Shown here in pieces: positions 54,112-63,975 of a stretch of 64,000 bases of DNA (its first letter is position 1; each line of letters begins with the position of its first letter). Source of the DNA: Tunicatimonas pelagia (GTDB lineage: Bacteria; Bacteroidota; Bacteroidia; Cytophagales; Cyclobacteriaceae); NCBI RefSeq assembly GCF_030506325.1, contig NZ_CP120683.1:2852001-2916000 (forward strand), in the 5' to 3' direction. The notes beneath the pieces are model-generated. The model was not told where the DNA came from. It made no database searches and saw nothing but the letters and a program-made list of their open reading frames with translations. Both the position numbers and the translations under genes were made by a program.

Positions 54112-55485
54112 ATGAAATATTATTTATTCTTCATTTTATTAGGCGGAATATTCTTCGTTTCGCCGAATCAGTTCGCCTTTAGTCAGTCGTCGGACGAAGC
54201 TCAAGTATTTGTAATGGAAATCCGTTCGGAAATTGATGCCCGCACCAGTCATTACGTAAATCTAGCTCTAGAAGAAGCCGAAGACCTTGATGCGGACTAT
54301 ATTGTCATTGATATGGATACCTACGGCGGAGCACTTTACGATGCCGACGATATCCGCACCCGAATGCTGGAATACGAAAAGCCGGTCTACGTCTTCATTA
54401 ACAAAGATGCCGCTTCAGCCGGTGCCCTTATTTCCATTGCCTGCGATAGTATTTACATGGCTCCTGGAGCTAGTATTGGCGCAGCTACGGTAGTGAACGG
54501 CGGAACCGGTGAGGCAGCTCCCGACAAATATCAGTCGTACATGCGGGGCATTATGCGTTCTACTGCCGAAGCAAGCGGTCGCGACCCGCAAATTGCCGAG
54601 GCTATGGTAGATGAAAGTATAAAAATAGATAGCATCTCGGAGGAAGGTGAGGTAATTACTTTTTCTACTTCTGAAGCCATAAAGTATGGCTACTGCGAAG
54701 CTCAGGTCAGCAGTATTGATGAATTGCTAGCCAGAGCCGGAGTAGAGAACTATCAGTTGACTACATTTGAAACTAGCACCGTAGATCAAATAATTTCATT
54801 TTTTTTAAATCCGGTTATTAGTGGGCTGCTCATTCTGGTGATTATCGGAGGATTGTACTTCGAGCTTCAAACTCCCGGGGTGGGTTTTCCGATTCTTGCT
54901 TCGTTTGTTGCTTTAACACTTTACCTAACCCCGTATTACCTGAGCGGATTAGCCGCCAATTGGGAAATTGCGGCTTTATTCTTAGGCGTGGCACTAATTG
55001 CCCTAGAAGTATTCGTAATTCCCGGCTTTGGGGTAGCGGGTATCAGCGGCATCATTCTGGTAGCTGGCTCATTGATGCTGGTGATGCTTAACAATAATAA
55101 TTTTGATTTCTTCTTTGTTGATTTCAGCGAAATTACCCAGGCTCTAGCAACTATTTTGGCGGGCTTTTTCGGTGGAGTTCTACTCATGTTCTTCGGAGGG
55201 GTTCGGCTTACCAATACCGAATTTTTCCAGCGGGTGGCTCTTCAGGGTACCCAATCCAGTACCGAAGGGTATACCTCTAACTTTAAAGTAGGCTCTTTTG
55301 TAGGCAAAGAAGGAGAAGCTTACACCATTCTACGCCCCAGCGGAAAAATAATGATTGATGATGAGTTACTGGATGCTTACACGCAAGGTGATTACATCAA
55401 TCAGGGCGAGCGAGTAGTAGTAGTGAGTGATGAAGGCTCATCTTTACGAGTAAAACTAGTGCGCGATGTGCAACCACAAGCGTAA
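54112..55485 (+). CDS. NfeD-family membrane serine protease-like protein
   Basis: A 457-residue protein with a signal peptide (about 1-24), a ClpP-like protease domain (about 30-220) with the nucleophile Ser in INKDAASAGALISIACDSIYMAPGASIG, a block of four to five membrane helices (about 235-370) and a C-terminal NfeD OB-fold (about 385-455, VGKEGEAYTILRPSGKIMIDDELLDAY). The ATG at 54112 has AGGAG upstream. The family is thought to act with stomatin-like membrane proteins in membrane quality control; no such partner is adjacent. Confidence 0.85.
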   Translation: MKYYLFFILLGGIFFVSPNQFAFSQSSDEAQVFVMEIRSEIDARTSHYVNLALEEAEDLDADYIVIDMDTYGGALYDADDIRTRMLEYEKPVYVFINKDAASAGALISIACDSIYMAPGASIGAATVVNGGTGEAAPDKYQSYMRGIMRSTAEASGRDPQIAEAMVDESIKIDSISEEGEVITFSTSEAIKYGYCEAQVSSIDELLARAGVENYQLTTFETSTVDQIISFFLNPVISGLLILVIIGGLYFELQTPGVGFPILASFVALTLYLTPYYLSGLAANWEIAALFLGVALIALEVFVIPGFGVAGISGIILVAGSLMLVMLNNNNFDFFFVDFSEITQALATILAGFFGGVLLMFFGGVRLTNTEFFQRVALQGTQSSTEGYTSNFKVGSFVGKEGEAYTILRPSGKIMIDDELLDAYTQGDYINQGERVVVVSDEGSSLRVKLVRDVQPQA

Positions 55486-55496
55486 CTTGTTGTATT

Positions 55497-55579
55497 TATG
55501 TATTACTGTGTTCACGTATTCATGTAATTTTGAACACCTGAACATTGCGCGGCAACCGCCTGAACACCTAAACACCTAA
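55497..55579. repeat. GTGTT/AACAC low-complexity spacer
   Basis: The gap between the NfeD gene and the UBP zinc finger gene has GTATTACTGTGTTCACG on the left and CTGAACACCTAAACACC on the right, another copy of the self-complementary spacer type. Confidence 0.5.
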
Positions 55580-55581
55580 AA

Positions 55582-55848
55582 ATGGCTAAACCACCCTGCG
55601 AACACTTTGATTCAGAATCTCTGAAGACTGCCAATGAAGCAGTTTGTGAAGAATGCGTAAAAACCGGCGACTCTTGGGTACACCTTCGTACTTGTCAGAC
55701 CTGTGGCGGTACTCACTGCTGCGACAGCTCTCCTAATAAACATGCCACCAAGCACTTTCACGCTACCCAGCACCCAGTAGTAATCTCCGCCGAGCCGGGG
55801 GAACAGTGGGCTTGGTGTTACGAAGACGAACGGTTTATGAAGTATTAA
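55582..55848 (+). CDS. UBP-type zinc finger protein
   Basis: An 88-residue protein with the zf-UBP pattern: PPCEHF, CEECVKTGDSWVHLRTCQTCGGTHCCDSSPNKHATKHFHATQHPVV, with Cys and His residues for about three zinc ions. In eukaryotes this domain binds the ubiquitin C-terminus; bacteria lack ubiquitin, so it probably binds another peptide or simply a metal. It is preceded by the NfeD gene on the same strand. Confidence 0.85.
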   Translation: MAKPPCEHFDSESLKTANEAVCEECVKTGDSWVHLRTCQTCGGTHCCDSSPNKHATKHFHATQHPVVISAEPGEQWAWCYEDERFMKY

Positions 55849-56000
55849 CACTAATAGACTCTTATCATTTGGTATGACATCTAATAGTGATTCTAGCGGC
55901 GGGAAAATTCATAATCCTTATTATTTTTATATTTTACACATACTTTATTAAAAAAATTGCCATAAATAGGGGAAGAATTAATAATTTATCAGTTATATAG

Positions 56001-56008
56001 TATATTTG
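56001..56008 (+). promoter_or_regulatory. Promoter -7 element (TATATTTG)
   Basis: TATATTTG fits TAnnTTTG, 36 bp before the ATG of the CHRD lipoprotein. The AT-rich lead-in and short leader of about 28 nt make it a good promoter candidate. Confidence 0.65.
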
Positions 56009-56043
56009 TTCATGGTATAAATCATCTACTAATTACAAACACA

Positions 56044-57993
56044 ATGACTACACTCAAATTCAGAAGAAGTATTCTTTTCCTTTCTTTCATCTCACTTTTT
56101 CTTGTCTTCTCTGCCTGTGATGAAGATGAGGGTTTTACCCCACCTACGCCAGACAATACTCCCAGCAAAGTCTATTTTTTTAATGCGGTGAATGGTGCTG
56201 ACCTAGCTGGGTACATTGAGTTTTCACCTAATGACGATAATACTGTAGATGCAGAAATAGTTTTATCCGGAACTGAGCCGGGTAACACGCATCCAGCAGC
56301 GATTCGAGCCAACTCAGCCGTTGAAGGAGGCGATATTACAGTAGAACTTGAAGCAATTGAGGGTGCTACGGGACGTAGCCTAACTACCCTTAGCAACTTT
56401 AACTACGAACAAATACTTACACTTGATAACTACGTAAGCGTTCAGCTAAGCGAAAGTGATCAAACGGTAGTCGCCCAAGCTGATATTGGAACTAATGAAC
56501 TGAGTGGAGAGTCTAAAGAATACGCGCTGGCTCTTCGTGATAATTCGGGCACAACCGGAGCGTTATTGCTAGAGCAACGCAATAGTGGCGAAACCCTCGC
56601 TACCATTACACTAGATAGTGTACAAAACCTTACCGACGGGGCCAGCCATCCTGCCCATATTCACAATAATACCGCGCTAGAAACTGGTGGAATTGCGTTT
56701 ACCTTTACTCCCGTAAGTGGCACCACCGGAATGAGTATGACACATATTGCCACTTTAGATGATGGTACGGCGATTACTTACGAACAATTACTAGACTTTG
56801 ATGGCTACGTAAACGTGCACGAAAGCATGGAGAATTTAGCAACGCTAATTGTACAAGGTGACATTGGTGCCAACGAACTTACTGGCGATGAAGTAACCTA
56901 CCCGTTAATGACCCAAGACGTAGATGGAATTATGGGTGAAGCCACCTTCGAAAAACGACAAAACGGCGAAACCGTGGCTACCCTTTCTCTAGAAGGAACT
57001 CCGGAAGGAGGGGAACACCCCGCTCATATCCATTTCAATACGGCAGCCGAAGGAGGAGGGGTTGCGGTGAGCTTTACCCCGGTAAACGGTACTACCGGAA
57101 TGAGTATGACTAACATTGCCGCCACTGATGATGGTACGGCCATTACCTATGATTCATTACTAAATTACGATGGCTATATCAATGTACACCTCAGTGCCGA
57201 AGACTTAGCCACTATTGTAGCTCAAGGTGATATGGGTCAGAACGCTCTGACCGGGGAGACCATAACGTACGTACTAGATTCAGTAGCAATGCCAGATATT
57301 AAAGGAGAAGCCATATTCTCCCAACGAAACAATGGCACTACGCTAGTAGAATTAACGTTACAGAATACAATTGAGGGGGGAACACATCCGGCGCATATTC
57401 ACGCTAATACCGCGGCTGAAGGAGGAGGTATTGTTATTGATTTGAATGATGTAGATGGTACCACCGGCATGAGCCGTACCCAAGTGGCTGCTTTTGACGA
57501 TGGCACCCCGGTTACTTACGAAGGATTGCTAGACTACGATGGTTATATTAATGTCCACATTAGTGACGATGATCTGCCTACTATTGTTGCTCAGGGCGAT
57601 ATTGGAGCTAATGCCTTAACTGGTAATTCAGTTACGTACAACCTAGGTGAGGTAGCTGGGTCAGGAGTGAGCGGAACGGCTACTTTTGCCGAGCGCAAAG
57701 ACGGAAGCTCGCGAGTAACCCTCGTTTTATCAGGTACACCTACCGATGGAAATCACCCGGCGCGCATCCATTTTAACTCAGTAGAAGAAAAAGGCAATGT
57801 CGCAATTGAGCTTAGTAATGTCAGTGGCGCATCAGGAATCAGCCAAACTTCGGTGATGGCTCAAAATAATAATGTGACTATATCTTATGATGAACTCATT
57901 CAGTTCGATGGTCACATTAATGTGCATCCAAGCCCTGATGATTTGACTACGATAGTTGCTCAAGGAGACATCGGAGCTAATGCACCGGAGTAG
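56044..57993 (+). CDS. CHRD-domain lipoprotein with five tandem repeats
   Basis: A 649-residue lipoprotein; the signal peptide ends in SAC (about residue 25). Five CHRD-like domains of about 120 residues follow, starting near 42, 160, 280, 402 and 525. Each repeats HPAHIHxNTAxEGGG, GTTGMSxT, DDGTxxTYExLL, YDGYINVH and DLxTIVAQGDIGxN. The first and last copies are most diverged. CHRD domains occur in chordin and in bacterial secreted proteins and are thought to bind ligands or metals through the conserved His pair. Surface-exposed; function unknown. It has its own promoter and terminator. Confidence 0.85.
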   Translation: MTTLKFRRSILFLSFISLFLVFSACDEDEGFTPPTPDNTPSKVYFFNAVNGADLAGYIEFSPNDDNTVDAEIVLSGTEPGNTHPAAIRANSAVEGGDITVELEAIEGATGRSLTTLSNFNYEQILTLDNYVSVQLSESDQTVVAQADIGTNELSGESKEYALALRDNSGTTGALLLEQRNSGETLATITLDSVQNLTDGASHPAHIHNNTALETGGIAFTFTPVSGTTGMSMTHIATLDDGTAITYEQLLDFDGYVNVHESMENLATLIVQGDIGANELTGDEVTYPLMTQDVDGIMGEATFEKRQNGETVATLSLEGTPEGGEHPAHIHFNTAAEGGGVAVSFTPVNGTTGMSMTNIAATDDGTAITYDSLLNYDGYINVHLSAEDLATIVAQGDMGQNALTGETITYVLDSVAMPDIKGEAIFSQRNNGTTLVELTLQNTIEGGTHPAHIHANTAAEGGGIVIDLNDVDGTTGMSRTQVAAFDDGTPVTYEGLLDYDGYINVHISDDDLPTIVAQGDIGANALTGNSVTYNLGEVAGSGVSGTATFAERKDGSSRVTLVLSGTPTDGNHPARIHFNSVEEKGNVAIELSNVSGASGISQTSVMAQNNNVTISYDELIQFDGHINVHPSPDDLTTIVAQGDIGANAPE

Positions 57994-58014
57994 CCATCTT
58001 TCGTGCTGATTTAG

Positions 58015-58049
58015 ATAATAAGGAGAGTTTCATTACTTCTCCTTATTAT
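58015..58049 (+). terminator. Intrinsic-type terminator of the CHRD gene
   Basis: ATAATAAGGAGA and TCTCCTTATTAT form a 12-bp stem with an 11-base loop, followed by TCCCATTTTGCTTTTC, a moderate T-rich run. It lies 22 bases after the CHRD stop. Confidence 0.75.
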
Positions 58050-58183
58050 TCCCATTTTGCTTTTCTTCCAAAAGTTTTTACGTTTCAACAAATGGCCAGC
58101 TCCGTTTACACAAAGAGGGTTCGCTATTGCTGAAACTTATCACTTTCCGCCACGTTACTTGTCTGAAAAAAGAAGCAAAAGGC

Positions 58184-59308
58184 ATGAGAATGATCCTTAC
58201 GATAACCGTGCTAAGTATAGCTACTAGTCTAGGTTGGGCGCAGCGTTCACTTTCTATTAATAATCCGGAAGTAGAGCGGTTAATTAAGCAAAACATTCAA
58301 CATTTGTATAATACGGATGTAGCGAAGAGTAAGCAGCTAAATCGTCGTATTCGTACGTTATTGCCTAACCACCCGGTAAACCCACTGTTGGAGGCACTTA
58401 CCGTGCGAGCGGCTCATCATCCCATAGAACCTGAGAGTCAGGCAATGGAGCAATTAAAGAAGCATCTTTATCAGACAGTGGAGGCAGCGGAGGTGCTATT
58501 GGAACAAGATGAGGATGATCCTGAAGCTACTTTCTTTACAATGGCCGGGTACGGCTTGCTATCGTTGTATGAAAATGAAACCGGAAACTATATGAAAGCA
58601 GTTTCCCGGGCTAAAGAAGCCTACGGTTCACTGAAAGCTGGTATGGATATGAAAGAGGAGTTTGTGGAGTTCTACTTTTCTACCGGTTTGTATAACTACT
58701 ACCGAGAAAAATATCCGGAAATTCATCCGATTTACAAACCTTTTACTTGGTTTTTCAAGAGTGGCGATAAGGCACTGGGGCTGGAACAAATAAAAAAGTC
58801 GCATCGAGAATCTACGTTTATGCGAGCCGAAGCAGCCGATTATCTGACCCACATTTATTTGCACTACGAGAACGATGCTCAGCAAGGACTTAAGTACGCT
58901 CGTATACTCACCGACAGGTATCCGGATAACCCCTATTTTACCACTAACTTTGTGGATGCTGCGCTTACCGTTGGCACGTACCAGGGGCTCGATGCTTCTA
59001 TTCGCCGACTGTTACAACATGATCGCTCGTATTACCGGATGGGAGGACATGTTTTTCAGGGGATGCTGCTAGAGAAACGAGACCAGGATTTTGCTGGGGC
59101 AGAGCGACAATATATTAAAAGTCTGGAAGTAGGCACTGCACTTAAGAGCGATGAGTCTGAGCATTACCGTAGCTGTGCTTACGCCGGACTAGCCCGTATT
59201 GCCCACCAGCGGCAAAAGTATGCTCAAGCTCGAAAATTGTACGAAAAAGCGCTCGCTTCGGCTCAGTACGAAATAGTAGAGAAAGAAGCAAAAGCGTATC
59301 TGAATTAG
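58184..59308 (+). CDS. Secreted TPR-like protein
   Basis: A 374-residue protein with a signal peptide (about 1-20, ending GWAQ) when started at the ATG at 58184. The body is all-helical, with TPR-like repeats near the C-terminus: GHVFQGMLLEKRDQDFAGAERQYIKSLEVG and AYAGLARIAHQRQKYAQARKLYEKALASA. It probably sits in the periplasm as a scaffold or assembly factor. An in-frame TTG at 58127 would add 19 charged residues and spoil the signal peptide, so it was not used. Confidence 0.7.
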   Translation: MRMILTITVLSIATSLGWAQRSLSINNPEVERLIKQNIQHLYNTDVAKSKQLNRRIRTLLPNHPVNPLLEALTVRAAHHPIEPESQAMEQLKKHLYQTVEAAEVLLEQDEDDPEATFFTMAGYGLLSLYENETGNYMKAVSRAKEAYGSLKAGMDMKEEFVEFYFSTGLYNYYREKYPEIHPIYKPFTWFFKSGDKALGLEQIKKSHRESTFMRAEAADYLTHIYLHYENDAQQGLKYARILTDRYPDNPYFTTNFVDAALTVGTYQGLDASIRRLLQHDRSYYRMGGHVFQGMLLEKRDQDFAGAERQYIKSLEVGTALKSDESEHYRSCAYAGLARIAHQRQKYAQARKLYEKALASAQYEIVEKEAKAYLN

Positions 59309-59472
59309 ACTTCGTAATGTTATGATTTTTTGGTGCTCAAGTTTGCAGTTTTATGATCTTTAAAATTGCACTGGCAACCCGCCGCGTACACGGTGGATCG
59401 CTTCGCTCAAACAATAAATCTTCCCTTAAATGCCAGAAAGGCCTTTTCTAATCCATAGTTCACGTTAAGTGC

Positions 59473-61551
59473 TTATTTTTTTGCCAAAGCATTATCGTCT
59501 ACGGTTTCTCCCGCCGCAAAGCGTTGCTTACCCAGTTCCAGAAAATCCACAAAGTTGGCTACCCTTAAATCGTAAGCTTTGGGTTCGGCTAGTAACTCTC
59601 CTTTACTGTTGAGCAGTACGTAGTAGGGCTGAGCATTATTATTGAATCGGCGAATCTGTAAATCAGCGTTCTGCTTACCAATGGTTTTTTTTACTTTGTT
59701 ATCGTACTCAGAGGTATACCAATCTGCTTCGGACAACTCAGTTTTTTCGTCTACGTACAGAGCCACTACCACAAACTCTTCTTTCAGTCGCCGTAGCACT
59801 GCGGGGTCAGACCAGACGCGGGCTTCCATCTCCCGGCAGTTCACACAACCGTGTCCGGTGAAATCCACAAACAGTGGCTTGTTTTGCGCTCGAGCACAAG
59901 CCAGTGCTTGTTCATAATCAAAGTAGCCCCGAATACCATGAGGAATATGCAACAGATCACTGTACTTGGGTTCTTCGCACAGTGTTTCTTCGTTACGCAC
60001 CAGAGCAGCATTACCACCGCTTGCCGATTGCTGCTGGGCAACGAGTAACGGCATATTGAAATCGTGGGTGTGCATAGGTGGAAGATAGCCTGCTAACGCT
60101 TTCAACGGAGCACCAAACAGTCCGGGAATCAAATACACTACAAACGAAAAAGTAGCAATAGCCAGCATTAACCGGGGTACCGAAATTGTTTCTAGCCTAC
60201 TATCGTGTGGGAGTCTCAGTTTTCCTAGCAGATAAAAACCCATCAGAGAAAAAATAACGATCCATAGCGTTAGATATACTTCCCGGTCTAGTAGGTTCCA
60301 GTGATACACCTGGTCAGCTACGCTTAAAAATTTCAGGGCTAAGGCTAATTCCAAAAAACCCAGCACTACCTTTACCGAATTCAGCCAACCACCCGATTTA
60401 GGCAAACTATTTAGCCACTGCGGAAAGGCAGCAAATAATGCAAAAGGAATGGCGAATGCGAGAGAAAACCCAAGCATACCCACAATTGGTTTGGCAAACT
60501 GCCCCCCGGCCGATTCTACCAGCACACTGCCCACAATAGGGCCGGTACAAGAAAAGGAAACCAATACTAGCGTAAACGCCATGAAGAAAATGCCGTAATA
60601 ACCGCCCCGATCAGCCTGCTGGTCTACCTTATTGACCAATGCACTGGGTAGGGTAATTTCAAATAGCCCTAAGAAAGATAAGGCAAAGAAGATAAATATT
60701 GCAAAGAAGAATAAGTTCGGCAGCCAATGAGTGCTAAGCCAATTGGCGAAGGTAGGGCCAAAGATTACCGAAACCAGCGTACCGACTACAGTGTAAATAG
60801 CCACGATAGACAACCCGTAAATAATAGCCTTGCGGATAGCAGCAGCATTACTGGTGTTGCCCCCGGTGAAAAAAGTTACGGTCATCGGAATCATCGGGAA
60901 TACGCAGGGAGTAAGCAGAGCAGCCAGCCCAGCTAAGAAAGCGATAAAAAAGAAAGTAATCAGCGTATACGGAGTGGTAGATTCTCGGGGGTTACTGTTC
61001 AGATTGCTACTAAGTACTGGCTGGGCAACATCAGAATTAGTGCCTTCCGCAGAAGATTGAGCCTTTCCGGCCAAAGGTACGGTCAGAGAAAATTCATCAT
61101 CAAAGGGAATACACTGCCCGTCTATATCATTGCACACCTGATAGCTGTACGAGCCGCTAGCTTTATTCAAAGTTGCATCCAGTATTTTAATGGTCTGCCG
61201 AAGTTCAGCCTTCTCAGTAAAGTAAGTGTAATTTCCTTCCCAAAGTTCGTCGTACTTTTCTTTGGCCCCGATCGGTTGAACCTCACCAACTAGCTCATAG
61301 CTTTTGTTAGGCGCGAAGGTAAACTCCGTAACCATTGGTCCTAAGTCAGGATCAAAGTCGGTAGAATAAAGGTACCAGTCTCTGTCAATGGTGACCCGAA
61401 AAATTATGTCAATCTCTTCCCCAACCTTCACTTCTTCTTTTGACCAAGCTAGCTGCCAAGTAGCTGGCTGTAGAATTTGACCGGAAGCCAGTTGGCTATT
61501 AGCTAAAACAAATGATAGGAAAAAGAGGCAAGAAATGAATCGGATGAGCAT
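59473..61551 (-). CDS. Thiol:disulfide interchange protein DsbD-like
   Basis: A 692-residue inner-membrane reductase. A signal peptide (about 1-24) leads to an N-terminal DsbD-alpha-like domain with a Cys pair in VCNDIDGQCIPFDDEF, eight membrane helices (about 195-465, first one with ALLTPCVFPMIPMT and later SFSCTGPIVGSVL holding the membrane Cys pair) and a C-terminal thioredoxin domain with GHGCVNCREME (CxxC). It passes electrons from cytoplasmic thioredoxin to periplasmic disulfides. Full length, all six cysteines visible. Confidence 0.92.
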   Translation of the reverse strand: MLIRFISCLFFLSFVLANSQLASGQILQPATWQLAWSKEEVKVGEEIDIIFRVTIDRDWYLYSTDFDPDLGPMVTEFTFAPNKSYELVGEVQPIGAKEKYDELWEGNYTYFTEKAELRQTIKILDATLNKASGSYSYQVCNDIDGQCIPFDDEFSLTVPLAGKAQSSAEGTNSDVAQPVLSSNLNSNPRESTTPYTLITFFFIAFLAGLAALLTPCVFPMIPMTVTFFTGGNTSNAAAIRKAIIYGLSIVAIYTVVGTLVSVIFGPTFANWLSTHWLPNLFFFAIFIFFALSFLGLFEITLPSALVNKVDQQADRGGYYGIFFMAFTLVLVSFSCTGPIVGSVLVESAGGQFAKPIVGMLGFSLAFAIPFALFAAFPQWLNSLPKSGGWLNSVKVVLGFLELALALKFLSVADQVYHWNLLDREVYLTLWIVIFSLMGFYLLGKLRLPHDSRLETISVPRLMLAIATFSFVVYLIPGLFGAPLKALAGYLPPMHTHDFNMPLLVAQQQSASGGNAALVRNEETLCEEPKYSDLLHIPHGIRGYFDYEQALACARAQNKPLFVDFTGHGCVNCREMEARVWSDPAVLRRLKEEFVVVALYVDEKTELSEADWYTSEYDNKVKKTIGKQNADLQIRRFNNNAQPYYVLLNSKGELLAEPKAYDLRVANFVDFLELGKQRFAAGETVDDNALAKK

Positions 61552-61685
61552 GAGTCTCTTTAATAGCGTTCTAGAGTAAGAAAACGCTTACCTACTCCGA
61601 AAAGTTGCTCAATCGGCGCAGCCCATAGCAAGTCTGCTCTTAACCGCAGAAAAGAAATCATAAAAATAGCAGCCTACTGACAAAA

Positions 61686-61922
61686 CTAGGCAAATACTTC
61701 TTCCGGCTCCGTAATGCGGCGACGATGCACAGGTCTATCATCACCGTCAGGCAGAGTGACACCGGGGGGCAGATCAAGATCAGGAGTGGGAGTCGTAGAT
61801 ATGCCACCATCATCGTCATCATCATCGTCGTCACGAAAGCGAAAATTCCGCTTCTTCATCAGGACTACCATGAAGTAGACCATGATTACATACGCTGCTC
61901 CCATAAGTAGCAAATCAATCAT
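61686..61922 (-). CDS. Small membrane protein with poly-Asp run
   Basis: A 78-residue protein: one N-terminal helix (about 3-22, LLLMGAAYVIMVYFMVVL), a basic KKRNFRFR, then eight consecutive Asp from a GAT/GAC tandem repeat at about 61803-61835, and a Pro-rich tail. No family recognised. The Asp run is a microsatellite likely to vary in length between strains. It sits between dsbD and the MFS gene. Confidence 0.55.
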   Translation of the reverse strand: MIDLLLMGAAYVIMVYFMVVLMKKRNFRFRDDDDDDDDGGISTTPTPDLDLPPGVTLPDGDDRPVHRRRITEPEEVFA

Positions 61923-62090
61923 AGGACGTTCCTCCGACAGAAATTAAAATTGTGTTCTATAAATCTATAAAAAAAACGTGGGAAATGCGTATTAGTTATC
62001 AAAAATAAAAATTTGTTAGTGATGTTACCGCTCCAGTAAGGAAAATTAAAAATTAGTCTCCTCTTCGTTACATATTTTACTACAAACTAC

Positions 62091-63467
62091 CTACGCCAAG
62101 GCCTGTTTTCTATTTTGTTGTAACAACATTAGTGCCGAGAAGGCGGTGAATATGCTGAGAATAAAGTAGGCGAATACTACATTAGAACCTATGCCGAAAA
62201 AGTGGGCCGAAAATAGCATGATAAAACAAACCCGCATCAACACATTCAGGATACTGAAAATACTATTAACGCGCCCAATCACCTCGTTCGGAATGTACTT
62301 GAACAGAAAGGCCAACCGAATTACGCGGGTTCCGGCATTAGTAAACCCAATTAATAGACTTACACCTAAAAATATACCTACCGACTGGGTAGTAGCACTC
62401 AACAATAAAGCCCCGGTAGTAATGGCCATCATCACAGCAATGGTCAATACCGGATGTACTGCTCGAAACAAGCGTCCGACTCCAATACCCGCAGAAAGAG
62501 CACCTAGTCCGTAGAGAACTTCGGCCCCGCCGAACACGTGACCGCCTGCTCCTAAATACTGGGAGACATAGAGCGGCATAAGCGCGTGGAGCTGTACCAG
62601 CATAATTACGAAAATGCTGTGAGAGAAAAAGCCAAACCGGAAGATAGCGGGGTGCTGGCGCAGATAGCGAAACCCGGAGCGAAGCCGTTTGATAAATGAC
62701 CCTCGTTCAATTTTATCTTCGAAGCGAGGAATGTAGTGAATCAAACTAATGAGTCCAATTGATAGCAAATAGGTGATGCCATCCATTAGAAAAATCTTGT
62801 GCATACTCCACGCTTCAATGGTAAGTGAAAAATGGTAGGTCTGACCTAGCAGAGTCAATTCCGGATGCCAGGATAGTCCTTCTAAAAGCAGGGCGGCAAA
62901 GGCTCCTGCCAGTACGTTGGTTGATTGGCCTACAATTTCAATCGCTGAGGTGACTTTAGTATATTCGCCTTCTGAACTAATTTCATGGGCAAAGGCGTAT
63001 AAGTTAGGATAGTGAAGATAGAACCCGAAAATAGTGGTCGCAAATACCCCAACGATGAGCCAGGTAGACAATTCTCCGGCGAAAAAGCCGTAGCTGGCTA
63101 CCAACAGTAAGATAGTGGCCTCAGCCGTGTTGGTTAACAGAAAAACATTCTTGCGATTGAAGCGATCAACGATTGTTCCGGCAGTTAACCCCCACAGCAG
63201 AGTGACGAAAGTAATAATGCCGTACAGTAAGTTAAACTGCGACGACATGCTTTGCTGGGCAAAATACCAGGGCACCGCTAGCATCGTAATTCCTTGAGCA
63301 AAACCCGAGATACCGTTAGCAGTAAAAAGAAGAAAGAGCGTGCGCCGATGAGATCGCAAGAGCAAAAAATTTGAGGGTGACTCTGATGCAAACGTTCTGC
63401 CCAAGGTTAGGGTTCTAAATGTTAGAAAGTTAAAAGTTACAAGTTTAAAGAACCTGGAGCTTATCAC
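62091..63467 (-). CDS. MFS transporter
   Basis: A protein of up to 458 residues with twelve membrane helices and the MFS loop motif GTIVDRFNRKNVFLLTN between helices 2 and 3. The first reliable helix begins at TLFLLFTANGISGFAQG. It should move a small molecule across the inner membrane, perhaps as an exporter. No ATG lies upstream of the first helix; GTG at 63467 gives a 35-residue lead-in that is probably too long, and an inner TTG near 63400 may be the real start. It is divergent from recX. Confidence 0.8.
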   Translation of the reverse strand: MISSRFFKLVTFNFLTFRTLTLGRTFASESPSNFLLLRSHRRTLFLLFTANGISGFAQGITMLAVPWYFAQQSMSSQFNLLYGIITFVTLLWGLTAGTIVDRFNRKNVFLLTNTAEATILLLVASYGFFAGELSTWLIVGVFATTIFGFYLHYPNLYAFAHEISSEGEYTKVTSAIEIVGQSTNVLAGAFAALLLEGLSWHPELTLLGQTYHFSLTIEAWSMHKIFLMDGITYLLSIGLISLIHYIPRFEDKIERGSFIKRLRSGFRYLRQHPAIFRFGFFSHSIFVIMLVQLHALMPLYVSQYLGAGGHVFGGAEVLYGLGALSAGIGVGRLFRAVHPVLTIAVMMAITTGALLLSATTQSVGIFLGVSLLIGFTNAGTRVIRLAFLFKYIPNEVIGRVNSIFSILNVLMRVCFIMLFSAHFFGIGSNVVFAYFILSIFTAFSALMLLQQNRKQALA

Positions 63468-63492
63468 TTTTAACCCGTAACTGTACGAACAA

Positions 63493-63975
63493 TTGACAAA
63501 CGATAAAGGAATAACAACGTGGAAGCAGCAGGCTAAGGTAAAAGCAGCAAAGTATTGTGCCTATCAGGAGCGTACTCAGCAAGAAGTGCGTGATAAACTT
63601 TACAGCTACGGACTCTATTCCGATGCAGTGGAAGAGGTACTATCTGACTTGATTAGTGAAGGGTTTGTAAACGAAGAACGCTTTGCCCAGGCATTTGCCC
63701 GAGGAAAATTTCGCAGTAACAAGTGGGGACGGATTAAAATAGAGATGGGGTTGCGCCAAAAGGGAATATCCGACTACTGTATTCGTAGTGGTTTGCGAGA
63801 AATTAGCGAAGCAGATTATACCGATACACTTAAAGCTTTAATTCAAAAAAAGTGGAACTCGCTGGAGGGTGAAGACGCTTACGCCCGTAAGCACAAGACC
63901 GCCCGCTTCGTACAGGGAAAAGGCTACGAATCAGAGCTAGTATGGAGGCTGCTGGCAGATTTAGAAAATAGCTAA
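63493..63975 (+). CDS. recX: Regulatory protein RecX-like
   Basis: A 160-residue RecX-like protein that modulates RecA filaments. Three RecX helical repeats are visible: AAKYCAYQERTQQEVRDKLYSYGL, VLSDLISEGFVNEERFAQAFARGKFR and WGRIKIEMGLRQKGISDYCI. TTG at 63493 is the likely start. It is divergent from the MFS gene, and recA is not in the window. Confidence 0.88.
   Translation: MTNDKGITTWKQQAKVKAAKYCAYQERTQQEVRDKLYSYGLYSDAVEEVLSDLISEGFVNEERFAQAFARGKFRSNKWGRIKIEMGLRQKGISDYCIRSGLREISEADYTDTLKALIQKKWNSLEGEDAYARKHKTARFVQGKGYESELVWRLLADLENS

Noticed and set aside
55582-55848. Ubiquitin-like system suggested by the UBP zinc finger
   Set aside because: No ubiquitin-like, E1, E2 or JAB-type protein is encoded nearby; small free-standing UBP domains are common in bacteria.
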